DNA of 47,891 bases from an uncultured Rhodospirillales bacterium (GTDB lineage Bacteria > Pseudomonadota > Alphaproteobacteria > Acetobacterales > Acetobacteraceae). The stretch covers positions 1-47,891 of the forward strand of contig CAIMOR010000337.1 in assembly GCA_903843125.1 (NCBI GenBank). The letters run 5' to 3'. Below the pieces are notes generated by a model. That model was not told where the DNA came from and did not search any database. It was given only the letters and a program-made list of their open reading frames with translations. Below are positions 1 to 9,983 of the stretch, one piece after another. Position 1 is the first letter of the stretch. Each line of letters opens with the position of its first letter. Both the position numbers and the translations under genes were made by a program.

Positions 1-1
1 A

Positions 2-2041
2 CCGCTGATGACCGTGACCGGCGCCAAGGCCGACCACCGTCTGGCCGTGGCACCGACCGAGGTATCGGCGGTAGCGCGCGCTCTGGCCGTGGCGTTCGGT
101 GCAGCGCTGGCGCCGGCCGAGCTGGACCCCGCGGCGCAGCGGTTCGTCGCCGCCGTGGCGGCGGACCTGCGGGCGCAGCCGGGTGCGGCCCTGGTGCTGT
201 GCGGCGAATGGCAGCCGCCCGAGGTGCAGGCGCTGGCGCATTGGCTCAACGCGCAGCTTCGGGCGCCGGTGGACCACGTGACGCCCGAAGCCGCCGCGGA
301 TGGCGACCTGGCCACGCTGCTGCAGGAGCTGCGCGAGGGCGATACGTTGCTGATCTTGGGCAGCAACCCCGGCTACGATGCGCCGGCGGCGTTGGACTTT
401 CCGGCAGCGGTGCGGCGCGCCGGATTCAGCGCCCATATGGGCGGTTGGCGGGACGAGACGGCGGCGCTGTGCCAGTGGCACCTGCCGGAGAGCCATGCGC
501 TGGAGGATTGGGCCGACCTGCGCGCGCTGGACGGCACCGCGGCCATCGCCCAGCCGCTGCTGCGGCCCTTGTATGGCACGCGCAGTGCCGCCTGGCTGTT
601 GGGGTTGCTGGGCGGCCAGTTGGACCTCTCGGCCCACGCGGCGGTACGCGAGACCTGGATGCGCGGCCGCACCGAAGACTGGTGGCAGGGTGCGCTGCGG
701 GCAGGTGTGGTGCCGGACAGTGCCGCGCCGCGCGTGGTGCCCCCCGCGGCGCGGCTGCCGACCCTGGCTGCTGCGCCGGTGCCTGCTGGGCTGACGCTGG
801 CATTGCGGCCGGACGCTGCGCTGTATGACGGCCGCGCTGCCAACAGTGCTTGGTTGCAGGAATGCCCGCGGCCGATCTCCTCACAGGTCTGGGGCAACGC
901 TGCGCTGCTGGCGCCGGCTGATGCGGCGGCGCATGGCATCGCGACCGGCGACGCGCTGCGCCTGGTGCTGGCGGGGCGCAGCGTGGAGGTGCCGGCGCTG
1001 GTGCAGCCAGGACAGGTGCCGGGAGTGGTCGGCCTGGCACTGGGTGGCGGCAGGCGCGCTGCCGGCGCCATCGGCGACGGCATCGGCGGCAATGCCTACC
1101 AGCTGCGCCAGCCGGAGGCGCCCTGGTACGCCGGCGGGCTGGAGATACAGCGCCTCGGCGCCGATGGCGGCCTGCTGCTGCTGCAACCGCAGCATAGGCT
1201 GGCCGGGCAGGCGCAGGAGCTGCTGCCAAGTTGGACCGCAGCCGGGGCGGCGGCCCGCCCGCCGGAGGCTGCCCAGCCCAGCCTGCTGCCGCCGCCGCCC
1301 GCCGCCGATGGGCCAGCCTGGGCCATGGTCATCGATACGGCTTTGTGCGTCGGCTGCAACGCCTGTGTCGTTGCCTGCCAGGCGGAGAACAACGTGCCCG
1401 TGGTGGGGCCGGAGGAAGTGGCGCGCGGCCGCGACATGCACTGGCTGCGGATCGACAGCTACGACATCGGCCGTGCCGAGGCGCCGCGGCCTGGCTTCCA
1501 GCCGGTGCCCTGCATGCACTGCGAGGCGGCGCCTTGCGAGCCGGTCTGCCCGGTTGCCGCCAGCGTGCATGACCATGAGGGCCTGAACCTGCAGGTCTAC
1601 AACCGCTGCGTCGGCACGCGGTTCTGCCAGGCGAACTGCCCCTACAAGGTGCGCCACTTCAACTTCCGCGACTACACGGACAGCCAGGCCTACGGCACCC
1701 AGGGGGCCGACAGCGTGGCGGCGCAGCGCAACCCGGAGGTCAGCGTGCGCGGCCGCGGCGTGATGGAGAAGTGCACCTACTGCGTCCAGCGGCTGAGCGC
1801 GGCGCGGCGCGACGCGAGCAAGGCGGGACATCCCGTGGGCGAGGTGACCACCGCCTGCCAGGACGCGTGCCCGGCAGGGGCCATCGGCTTCGGCGACCTG
1901 CGGCGGACGGAGGGCACGGTGGCGCGGCTGCGCGGCGAGGCGCAGCATTTCGCGCTGCTCGGGCACCTCGGCACCCGGCCGCGCACCACCTACCTGGCCG
2001 ACATCCGCAACCCGAACCCGGCCTTGGGGTCGGACGCGTGA
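2..2041 (+). CDS. actB: Alternative Complex III iron-sulfur subunit ActB (5' end outside window)
   Basis: This is the C-terminal part of the large peripheral subunit of Alternative Complex III, which oxidises quinol and passes electrons to cytochrome c or an oxidase. The visible part begins inside a molybdopterin-oxidoreductase-like domain that in this family does not bind molybdenum. Ferredoxin-like cysteine clusters follow: CVGCNAC near visible residue 450, [14 protein letters not shown] near 505, a RFCQANCP group near 540 and a MEKCTYC...CQDACP group near 585-620. In the family these hold three 4Fe-4S and one 3Fe-4S cluster. The frame is open to the left edge and family members are about 1000 residues long, so the ATG at 8 is probably an internal Met. 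The pentaheme ActA gene would be expected further left. The stop overlaps the next start. Confidence 0.93.
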   Translation, partial: PLMTVTGAKADHRLAVAPTEVSAVARALAVAFGAALAPAELDPAAQRFVAAVAADLRAQPGAALVLCGEWQPPEVQALAHWLNAQLRAPVDHVTPEAAADGDLATLLQELREGDTLLILGSNPGYDAPAALDFPAAVRRAGFSAHMGGWRDETAALCQWHLPESHALEDWADLRALDGTAAIAQPLLRPLYGTRSAAWLLGLLGGQLDLSAHAAVRETWMRGRTEDWWQGALRAGVVPDSAAPRVVPPAARLPTLAAAPVPAGLTLALRPDAALYDGRAANSAWLQECPRPISSQVWGNAALLAPADAAAHGIATGDALRLVLAGRSVEVPALVQPGQVPGVVGLALGGGRRAAGAIGDGIGGNAYQLRQPEAPWYAGGLEIQRLGADGGLLLLQPQHRLAGQAQELLPSWTAAGAAARPPEAAQPSLLPPPPAADGPAWAMVIDTALCVGCNACVVACQAENNVPVVGPEEVARGRDMHWLRIDSYDIGRAEAPRPGFQPVPCMHCEAAPCEPVCPVAASVHDHEGLNLQVYNRCVGTRFCQANCPYKVRHFNFRDYTDSQAYGTQGADSVAAQRNPEVSVRGRGVMEKCTYCVQRLSAARRDASKAGHPVGEVTTACQDACPAGAIGFGDLRRTEGTVARLRGEAQHFALLGHLGTRPRTTYLADIRNPNPALGSDA

Positions 2042-3354
2042 CGCCCGGCGCCGAGGTGCTGGCCAGCGTCGCCGACCCGCTGCTGCAGCAGCGCTTCGGT
2101 TCCACCTGGTGGCGCGCCACCGGCGCCGCCGCCGCGCTGGTGCTGGTGATGCTGGCGAGCGTGGCGTGGCTGCTGCTGCAGGGCATCGGCATCTGGGGGG
2201 TCAACACCTCCGTGGTGTGGGGCTTCGCCATCGCCAACTACGTGTGGTGGATCGGCATCGGCAATGCGGGGACGCTGATCTCCTCCCTGCTGCTGCTGAC
2301 GCGGCAGGGCTGGCGCGCCTCCATCAATCGCTTCGCCGAGGCGATGACGCTGTTCGCCGCCGCCATCGCCGGGCTGTTCCCGGTGCTGCATCTTGGGCGG
2401 CCCTGGCTGTTCTACTGGCTGGCCCCCTACCCGAACTCCATGCAGCTGTGGCCACAGTGGCGCAGCGCGCTGGTGTGGGATTTCTGGGCCATCCTCGGCT
2501 ACCTGATGTTCAGCCTGATGTTCTGGTACATCGGCCTGCTGCCGGACCTGGCGACGTTGCGCGACCGCGCGCGCAACCGGTGGGCGCAACTGGCCTATGG
2601 CGCGCTGGCGCTGGGCTGGAACGGCTCGGCGCGCGGCTGGCTGCTGCTGGAGAGTGTCTACAAGGCGATGGCCGCGCTGGCGGTACCGCTGGTCTTCTCG
2701 GTGCACAGCGTGGTGGGCATGGACTTCGCCGCCAGCCTGATGCCCGGGTGGCAGTCCACGCTGTTCCCGCCCTATTTCGTCGTCGGCGCCATGTTTTCCG
2801 GCTTTGCCATGGTGGCGGTGCTGGCCGCCCTGCTGCGTTGGGGGCTGGCGCTGCAGGCGTTGATCACGCCGGCGCATTTCGACGCCATCGCGAAGTTCCT
2901 GCTGTTCGGCAGCATCGTGCTCGGGCTGTCCTACGCCACCGAGTGGTTCATGGCCTGGTATGGCGGCGAGCCGGCGGAGCGCGACATGGTCCGCTACATG
3001 TTCGGCGGCGACTACGGCGCGCTGTACTGGCTGATGCTGGCCTGCAACGTGGTGGCGCCGCAGCTGTTCTGGTGGCGCGCGGCGCGGCGCAGCCTGGTGG
3101 TGGTCTGCGTCGTCGCGGTGCTGATCAACCTGGGCATGTGGCTGGAACGCATCCTGATCGTCTGGAACACGCTGTCGCACGGCTTCCTGCCGGGCACCTG
3201 GCGGGTGTTCACGCCCACGCTGTGGGACTGGCTGCTGCTGGCCGGCTCGCTCGGCCTGTTCGCGCTGCTGTACCTGCTGTTCTGCCGGCTGCTGCCGGTG
3301 GTCTCGATGCATGAGGTCGCGCGGCAGCGGCACGAACAGGCTGCCGGCGCATGA
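2038..3354 (+). CDS. actC: Alternative Complex III NrfD-like membrane subunit ActC
   Basis: Polytopic membrane subunit of the NrfD/PsrC family, which carries the quinol site of Alternative Complex III. The 438-residue product has about ten hydrophobic helices. It has the typical ActC segments '[23 protein letters not shown]', shortened here to [18 protein letters not shown], and '[14 protein letters not shown]' near residues 105-118. The GTG start at 2038 overlaps the actB stop as GTGA, which implies translational coupling. A longer open frame begins at 1771 but would run far into actB and adds no family sequence, so I rejected it. It is followed by actD with a 4-base overlap. Confidence 0.93.
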   Translation: MTPGAEVLASVADPLLQQRFGSTWWRATGAAAALVLVMLASVAWLLLQGIGIWGVNTSVVWGFAIANYVWWIGIGNAGTLISSLLLLTRQGWRASINRFAEAMTLFAAAIAGLFPVLHLGRPWLFYWLAPYPNSMQLWPQWRSALVWDFWAILGYLMFSLMFWYIGLLPDLATLRDRARNRWAQLAYGALALGWNGSARGWLLLESVYKAMAALAVPLVFSVHSVVGMDFAASLMPGWQSTLFPPYFVVGAMFSGFAMVAVLAALLRWGLALQALITPAHFDAIAKFLLFGSIVLGLSYATEWFMAWYGGEPAERDMVRYMFGGDYGALYWLMLACNVVAPQLFWWRAARRSLVVVCVVAVLINLGMWLERILIVWNTLSHGFLPGTWRVFTPTLWDWLLLAGSLGLFALLYLLFCRLLPVVSMHEVARQRHEQAAGA

Positions 3355-3866
3355 GCCACCTGCTGCTGGCCGAGTTCGCCGACCCCGACACGCTGCTGAC
3401 CGCGGCGCGCCGGGCACGCGACGCCCGCATGGCCGGGCTGGACGCGTACGTGCCGTTCCATGTCGAGGGCTTGCCTGAGGCGTTGGGGCTGCGGCCGCCG
3501 GCGTTGCGGGAGGCGATGCTGCTGTCCGGTCTGGCCACGGCGGTGCTGGCCTTCGCGGTGCAGTGGTTCAGCGCGGTGCAGGACTATCCGCTGAACCTCG
3601 GCAGCCGGCCGCTCGGCAGCTGGCAGGCCTTCGTCATTCCCTGCTTCGAGATCGGCGTGCTGGCGGCGGGCTTCGCCGGCCTTGCCGGGCTGCTGCGCGG
3701 TGCCGGGCTGCCGCGGCCGCACCAGCCGCTGTTTGCGGTGCCGGGCTTCGAGCGGGCCAGCCAGGACCGCTTCTTCCTGGCGGTCGACGACCCCGCGGTA
3801 GGGCGGCAGCGGCTGCAGGAGGCGCTGGACGGGCTGGCGCCGCTCTCGCTGCATGAGGTGGGGTGA
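3351..3866 (+). CDS. actD: Alternative Complex III subunit ActD (DUF3341)
   Basis: Protein of 171 residues matching the DUF3341/ActD family. It has a short soluble N-terminal part that starts like a small-ligand-binding domain (LLLAEFADPDTLLTAARRA). A hydrophobic hairpin of two helices follows at about residues 48-68 and 85-110, and then a cytoplasmic C-terminal tail with 'DRFFLAVDDP'. In Alternative Complex III ActD sits beside ActC and has no redox cofactor, and I see no heme or cysteine cluster here. The ATG at 3351 overlaps the actC stop (ATGA). It is the third gene of the act-cox operon. Confidence 0.9.
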   Translation: MSHLLLAEFADPDTLLTAARRARDARMAGLDAYVPFHVEGLPEALGLRPPALREAMLLSGLATAVLAFAVQWFSAVQDYPLNLGSRPLGSWQAFVIPCFEIGVLAAGFAGLAGLLRGAGLPRPHQPLFAVPGFERASQDRFFLAVDDPAVGRQRLQEALDGLAPLSLHEVG

Positions 3867-4372
3867 TGCGGCACCACGCCCTGTTGCTGGCGCTGCTGCC
3901 CCTGCTGGGCTGCAAGCAGGATATGGCGCGCCAGCGCCGGCTGGGGCCGGATGCGCCGAGCGCGCTGTTCGGTGGTGGCACCGCCGCGCAGCCGCTGCCG
4001 GCGGGCGTGGTGCCGCAGGAGGACGCGGGGCCGCTGACGCCATCGCCGGTGAACGCGGCGCTGCTGGAACGCGGCCGCGAACGCTACGGCATCTTCTGCT
4101 CGCCCTGCCATGGCCTGGGCGGGGATGGCGACGGCATGGTGGTACGGCACGGCTTCCCGCCGCCGCCGAGCCTGCATTTGGCGCGGCTGCGCGCAGCGCC
4201 TGGGCAGCACTTCTTCGACGTCATCACCCAAGGCCATGGGGTGATGTACTCCTACGCCACGCGGGTGGCGCCGCCGGACCGCTGGGCCATCGCCGCCTAT
4301 GTGCGGGCGCTGCAGCTTGCCCGCCGCGTCGCGCTGGCCGAGGTGCCTGATGCGCGGGAGCGCCTGCCATGA
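3866..4372 (+). CDS. actE: Alternative Complex III monoheme cytochrome c ActE
   Basis: Monoheme c-type cytochrome of about 168 residues. It starts with a short hydrophobic leader ending in LLGC near residue 16, which looks like a lipobox, so it is probably an outer-face lipoprotein. The single heme motif is CSPCH near residue 78, in the context 'GIFCSPCHGLGGDGDG'. 'GHGVMYSYA' near residue 128 is likely to supply the methionine ligand. In this family ActE takes electrons from the complex towards the oxidase. The ATG at 3866 shares one base with the actD stop; the GTG one codon upstream at 3863 is an alternative start. Confidence 0.9.
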   Translation: MRHHALLLALLPLLGCKQDMARQRRLGPDAPSALFGGGTAAQPLPAGVVPQEDAGPLTPSPVNAALLERGRERYGIFCSPCHGLGGDGDGMVVRHGFPPPPSLHLARLRAAPGQHFFDVITQGHGVMYSYATRVAPPDRWAIAAYVRALQLARRVALAEVPDARERLP

Positions 4373-5370
4373 CGTGGCGCGTGCTCGGGCCGGCCGTCGC
4401 GGCAGCGGCGCTGCTGGGCTGGGCGGTGCTGGCGCCCTCGGCGGCCCTGGGTGCGGGGTGGCTGATCGCGATGCTGTTCTGGCTGGGCATTGCGCTGGGG
4501 GCGCTGGCATTGCTGGCGGTGGGCACCCTGACCGGCGGCCGCTGGTTGGCGGCCATGCGCCCCGGCCTGGCGCCCGCGGCAGCGACGGTGCCGGCCTTCC
4601 TGCTGGTCGGGCTGCCGTTGCTGCCGGCGATGCGCGGGCTCTACCCCTGGGTCACCCAACCCGAGGCGGCGGCACCCGGCGTGGCCGCGCTGTACCTGAA
4701 CCCGGCGGGCTGGTTGCTGCGTTCCGCGCTGGCGCTGGCCGGATGGTCGGTGCTGGCGCTGCTGCTGCGGCGAGACGGCGCGCCGCGGCTGGTGGCCGCG
4801 CTGGGGCTTTGCTTCCATGCCGTGGCGGTCAGCATGGTCGGCATGGATTGGGTGGTCTCGGCGACCCCGCGCTTTGTTTCCACCGCCTTCGGCACGGCGC
4901 TGGCGGTGACGCAGATGTTCGCGGCGCTGGCTTGGGTGGCGGTGCTGCGGGTGGTGCCGGCGGCGCGAGCCGCGGACCTGGGTGCCCTGCTGCTGGCGGC
5001 GACGCTCGGGACGCTCTACCTCGGCTTCGCGCAGTACCTCGTGATCTGGTACGGCAACCTGCCGGCGCAGGTGCCGTGGTACGTGGCGCGGCAGGCCAGC
5101 TGGTGGGGCTGGCTGGACGGCGCTGCGGTGGCCCTGTCGGCGCTGCTGCCGTTCGGCGTGCTGCTGCGGCAACGCTGGCGCGCTGACCCCGGCGCCCTGC
5201 AGCGGGTGGGCGGCGCGGTGCTGGTCGGGCTGCTGCTGCACCTGGCCTGGCTGGTGGCGCCGGGGCACGGCCTGGCAGCGCTGCTGGCGGCCGGGTTGGC
5301 GGTGGTGGCGATCGGCGGCGGCTGGCTGGCGCTGGCCGACCGGCGCCTGGGTGATGCCCATGGCCGCTGA
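4369..5370 (+). CDS. actF: Alternative Complex III membrane subunit ActF
   Basis: Integral membrane protein of 333 residues with around ten hydrophobic segments. It fits ActF, the second large membrane subunit, which in solved complexes is structurally related to ActC but lacks a quinol site. Supporting features are its place directly after actE, the segment 'GMDWVVSATPRFVSTAFG' near residues 163-180, and 'YLVIWYGNLPAQVPWY' near 223-238, which is typical of the family. It is somewhat shorter than many ActF proteins (about 400 residues). The start overlaps the actE stop as ATGA. Confidence 0.88.
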   Translation: MTWRVLGPAVAAAALLGWAVLAPSAALGAGWLIAMLFWLGIALGALALLAVGTLTGGRWLAAMRPGLAPAAATVPAFLLVGLPLLPAMRGLYPWVTQPEAAAPGVAALYLNPAGWLLRSALALAGWSVLALLLRRDGAPRLVAALGLCFHAVAVSMVGMDWVVSATPRFVSTAFGTALAVTQMFAALAWVAVLRVVPAARAADLGALLLAATLGTLYLGFAQYLVIWYGNLPAQVPWYVARQASWWGWLDGAAVALSALLPFGVLLRQRWRADPGALQRVGGAVLVGLLLHLAWLVAPGHGLAALLAAGLAVVAIGGGWLALADRRLGDAHGR

Positions 5371-5692
5371 ACCCCGGCGCGAGCGGGAGGACGTGGCCAC
5401 CTGGCGCGTGCTGGCGGTGGCGCTGGGCACGCTCGGCTTCATGCTGGTCTCGCTGGCGGCGCTCTGGTGGTTCTATGGCTGGATGGGCGGGCGGCAGGCC
5501 GCCGCGGCGCCGCCGCCGCCGATGGCCCCAGACCGTGCTGCGCCATTGCGGGCGTTCCGCGCAGCGCAGCACGAAGCGGTGGAGGGCTATGGCTGGGTGG
5601 ACCGCGAGGCCGGCCTGGTGCGGGTGCCGGTCGAGCGCGCCATGGGCCTGGTGGTGCAGCGCGGCGCCGCCGCCTACGAGCCCCTGCCATGA
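5360..5692 (+). CDS. Small single-span membrane protein of the act-cox operon
   Basis: Protein of about 110 residues with one membrane helix near residues 20-42, then a proline/alanine-rich linker. A conserved-looking tail follows, 'YGWVDREAGLVRVPVERAM'. That tail resembles small proteins I associate with cytochrome oxidase or Alternative Complex III operons, and it occupies the place where other organisms carry a small ActG-like subunit, but I cannot assign it firmly. I chose the ATG at 5360 because a GGTGA ribosome-binding sequence lies just upstream. The GTG at 5351 and ATG at 5354 are alternatives. It overlaps actF upstream and the SCO gene downstream (ATGA). Confidence 0.75.
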   Translation: MAAEPRREREDVATWRVLAVALGTLGFMLVSLAALWWFYGWMGGRQAAAAPPPPMAPDRAAPLRAFRAAQHEAVEGYGWVDREAGLVRVPVERAMGLVVQRGAAAYEPLP

Positions 5693-6371
5693 GGGTTCTG
5701 CTGCTGGCCCTGCTGCTGGTGGGCACGGCGCAGGCCTCGCCCGGGCTGGTGCCGCCTGAGGGCGCGCGGCTGCCGCTGGCGGCGCGGCTGCAGGATCAGC
5801 ACGGCCGCTGGCAGACGCTGGGCGCGGCGCTGGCCGGTCATCCCGCCGTGGTCGTCTTCGCCGATTGGACCTGCCGGGCACTGTGCGGCACCTCGCTGGG
5901 CCTGGCGCGAATGGCGCTGGCCGAGGGCGGCGTGCCCGAGGTGCGGCTGGTGGCGCTTGGGCTAGACCCGCGCGACGGGCCGGCCGACGCCCTGGCCATG
6001 GCCGGCGACGACGTGCTGGCGCTCTCGGGTGATGCCGCGACGGTGGCGGCGCTGACCGCGGCGGTTGGGCTGCACGCCGAGTTCGACGCGGCCAACGACC
6101 AGTTCGTGCATCCCGTCGCCCTGCTGGTGGTGGCGGCCGATGGCCGGCTGCTGCGCGTGCTGCCCGGCTTCGGCTTGGCGCCGGAGGAGTTGAGCGCGGC
6201 GGTGCGGGGCGAGCCCGACCGCTGGCAGCGCCTGCTGCTGATGTGCCACCAGGCGCTGCAGGCAGGGCCTGGTCGCTGGGCCTTGCCCGCGTTGAGCCTT
6301 GCCGCCACGGTGACGCTGCTGGTGGTGGGCGGCTGGCTGCTGCGGTTGCGCCGGCACGGGGCGCCGCGCTG

Positions 6372-6372
<1 letters not shown>
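5689..6372 (+). CDS. SCO1/SenC-type copper chaperone, C-terminally anchored
   Basis: Thioredoxin-fold SCO protein of 227 residues. It starts with a probable signal peptide (MRVLLLALLLVGTAQA). The copper-binding CxxxC is in 'DWTCRALCG' near residue 64, and the partner histidine is in 'QFVHPVALL' near residue 144. These proteins deliver copper to the CuA centre of cytochrome c oxidase, which fits its position immediately before coxB. It also has a hydrophobic helix near the C-terminus (about residues 203-220), so it is probably anchored at that end. The ATG overlaps the preceding stop as ATGA. Confidence 0.85.
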
Positions 6373-7309
<937 letters not shown>

Positions 7310-7313
<4 letters not shown>

Positions 7314-8989
7314 GCGAGGTAGCCTTCGACCCCACCGCGCCGCATGGCGTGCATCCGCCGAGCTACCTGACCGCCGGCCATACGCTGCGGTCCTGGCTGA
7401 CCACCACCGACCACAAGCGCATCGCCATCCTGTACATGCTGGCGCTGACGCTGTTCTTCTTCATCGGCGGCATCGCCGCGGCGCTGATCCGGCTGGAGCT
7501 GTTCACCCCGGCCGGCGACCTGCTGACCGCCGAGGGCTACAACCGCGCCTTCACGCTGCACGGCGTCATCATGGTGTGGTTCTTCCTGGTGCCGTCCATC
7601 CCGGTCACGCTGGGCAACTTCCTGGTGCCGCTGATGATCGGCGCCGAGGACATGGCCTTCCCGCGGCTGAACCTGCTGAGCTGGTACATCTTCATGGCCG
7701 CCGGGCTGCTGGCCGCCTTCACCATTCTGGCCGGCGGCGTGGAGACCGGCTGGACCTTCTACACGCCGTTGGCCACCGCCTTTGCCAACGGCAACGTGCT
7801 GGCGGCGGCGGGCGCGGTCTTCGTCGCCGGCTTCTCCAGCATCGCCACCGGCGTCAACCTCATCGCCACCATCCATACCCAGCGCGCCCCGGGCATGACC
7901 TGGTTCCGCCTGCCGCTGTTCGTCTGGGGCATGTACACGGTCAGCATCGTCATCGTGCTGGCAACCCCGGTGCTGGCCATGGCGCTGCTGCTGATCATGG
8001 CCGAGCGCGGCCTGGGCCTGCCGATCTTCGATCCCGCGCATGGCGGTGACCCGCTGCTGTTCCAGCACCTGTTCTGGTTCTACAGCCACCCTGCGGTCTA
8101 CATCATGATCCTGCCGTCCTTCGGCGTGATCAGCGAACTGGTCACCTGCTTCGCCCGGCGCCGCATCTTCGGCTACGAGTTCATGGTCTACGCCATGGCC
8201 TGGATCAGCATTGTCGGCTTCCTGGTGTGGGGCCACCACATGTTCGTCTCGGGCATGTCCTCCTACGCCAGCCTGGTGTTCTCCTTCCTGTCCTTCGTCG
8301 TCGCGGTGCCCTCGGCGATCAAGGTGTTCAACTGGACCTTCACCTTCTACCGCGGGGAGATCGGGTTCGCGGCGCCGATGCTCTACGCCATCGGCTTCAT
8401 CGGGCTGTTCACCGTGGGCGGGCTGACCGGGTTGTTCCTCGCCTCCGTGCCGGTGGACGTGCACGTGACCGACACCTACTTCGTCGTGGCCCATTTCCAC
8501 TACATCATGGTCGGCGGCGCGGTCTCCGCCTTCTATGGCGGGCTGCACTTCTGGTGGCCGAAGATCACCGGTCGGCTGTACCCGGAAGCCTGGGCGCGCT
8601 TCGCCGCGGTGCTGATGTTCTTCGGCTTCGCCTTCACCTTCACGCCGATGTTCCTGATGGGCTTCCTCGGCATGCCCAGGCGCTACTACAGCTATCCGGC
8701 GGAGTTCCAGATCTGGCATGTGCTGGCTTCCGCCGGCGCGTTGCTGCTGGCCTTCGCCTACCTGCTGCCGATGGCCTACCTGGCCTGGTCGCTGCGCTGG
8801 GGGCGCCGCGCCGGCGACAACCCGTGGCAGGCGACAGGCCTGGAATGGAGCACCACCTCGCCGCCGCCGCCGCACAACTTCGCCACCATGCCGCGCGTGG
8901 CTGAAGGCCCCTACCTGTACCATCCGGCGGAGACCGGCCCGCAGCATGGCCAGCCCGAACCCGAACAGAAGCAGGGCGACCACCCGTGA
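7310..8989 (+). CDS. coxA: Cytochrome c oxidase subunit I, A2-type
   Basis: Catalytic subunit of a heme-copper oxygen reductase, 559 residues with about twelve helices. It reduces oxygen at a heme a3/CuB site and pumps protons. Visible landmarks are the low-spin heme ligand in 'FTLHGVIMVWFF', the cross-linked His-Tyr pair in 'YSHPAVYIMILP', 'WGHHMFVSG' (two CuB histidines) and 'AHFHYIMVGG' (heme ligands). The residue after HP is Ala rather than Glu and the motif is preceded by Tyr-Ser, which is the A2-type signature. The GTG at 7310 overlaps the coxB stop as GTGA; the open frame reaching back to 6983 lies within coxB and is not coding. Confidence 0.95.
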
Positions 8990-9621
8990 GCCAGGCGCAC
9001 CCGGCGCTGCGCGAACCCTGGCGCAGCCTGCATCGCCAGCGCCAGGGCGCCAGCTTCGGCATCTGGGTATTCCTGGCCAGCGAGGTGATGTTCTTCGCGG
9101 GTGCGCTGATGGTCTTCGGCATGCTGCGGCTGCAGCACCCGGCGGGCTTCCTGGCGGCGGCACGGGCGACGGACATCTGGTTCGGCAGCGTCAACACCGC
9201 GGTGCTGCTGACCAGCAGCCTGACCATGGCCGTCGCTTCGCAGGCGGCCGAGGCGGGGCTGCGCCGGCTGGCGCTGCGCTGCCTCGGCATCACGGCCCTG
9301 CTCGGCCTGGCCTTCCTGGTGGTGAAGGGCTTCGAGTACCGCGCCGACATCCTCGGCGGCCTGGTGCCGGGCCCGACTTTCCGCCTGGAGGAGCCCGCGG
9401 CGCAGCTGTTCTTCGGCTTCTATTGGGCGCTGACCGGCGTACACGCGGTGCACCTGACGATCGGCATCGTCGCGGTGGCTGGGCTCGCCTGGCGGGGCTG
9501 GCGCGGCACGCTGCCGCTGGCCAGCCCCGCCTTCGAGGTGACGGCGCTGTACTGGCACCTGGTCGACCTGGTCTGGGTATTCCTCTACCCGCTGCTGTAC
9601 CTGCCGGGGCGCAGTGGATGA
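8986..9621 (+). CDS. coxC: Cytochrome c oxidase subunit III
   Basis: Integral membrane subunit III, 211 residues and about five helices, the short form typical of caa3 oxidases. Landmarks are 'GIWVFLASEVMFFAG' near residue 24, the conserved Glu-containing segment near 120-140 ('FFGFYWALTGVHAVHLTIG') and 'YWHLVDLVWVFLYPLLYL' near the end. Subunit III stabilises proton uptake in subunit I and has no redox centre. The GTG start at 8986 overlaps the coxA stop (GTGA), and the stop overlaps the next gene's ATG. Confidence 0.93.
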   Translation: MSQAHPALREPWRSLHRQRQGASFGIWVFLASEVMFFAGALMVFGMLRLQHPAGFLAAARATDIWFGSVNTAVLLTSSLTMAVASQAAEAGLRRLALRCLGITALLGLAFLVVKGFEYRADILGGLVPGPTFRLEEPAAQLFFGFYWALTGVHAVHLTIGIVAVAGLAWRGWRGTLPLASPAFEVTALYWHLVDLVWVFLYPLLYLPGRSG

Positions 9622-9938
9622 CGGCGCTGCGGCAACCCGGGCCGGCCAGCGCCGGCGTGCTTTGGCGCCGAACGGTGCCGGTGTGGCTGGTACTGCTGGG
9701 GCTGCTCGGCCTGACCCTGGCGCTGGCCTACCAGCCGCTTGGCCGCCTGGCCGGGCCGGTGGCACTGGGGATCGCGGCGCTGAAGGCGATGGTGGTCGCG
9801 CTGTGGTTCATGCAGCTGCGCCGACCGGACCCGCTGCTGCGCCTCGCGGCCTCGGTCAGCCTGGTGTGGGTGGCGTTCCTGTTCGCGTTGACCTTGAGCG
9901 ACCTGCTGACCCGGACGGCGGTGCAGGTGAGGAGCTAG
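9618..9938 (+). CDS. Cytochrome c oxidase subunit IV-like membrane protein
   Basis: Last gene of the act-cox operon, 106 residues with three hydrophobic segments. The central 'LKAMVVALWFMQLRR' segment matches the prokaryotic cytochrome c oxidase subunit IV / CoxD / CyoD-like family, in which a helix containing a 'K..LV...FM.L' pattern is conserved. It has no redox centre and probably helps assembly or stability of the oxidase. The ATG at 9618 overlaps the coxC stop. The kup gene converges on it after a 44-base gap. Confidence 0.82.
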   Translation: MTALRQPGPASAGVLWRRTVPVWLVLLGLLGLTLALAYQPLGRLAGPVALGIAALKAMVVALWFMQLRRPDPLLRLAASVSLVWVAFLFALTLSDLLTRTAVQVRS

Positions 9939-9963
9939 GTTTCGACCATTACCGGCGACCTCA

Positions 9964-9983
9964 ACCCGCCGCGCGAAGGCGGC
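9964..9983. terminator. Possible weak bidirectional hairpin between coxD and kup
   Basis: The 44-base gap between the convergent cox operon and kup contains a short inverted repeat, CCGCC...GGCGG, with a 7-base loop. It could end transcription from either side, but the stem is only five pairs and no clear T-run follows. I offer it as a position only. Confidence 0.25.
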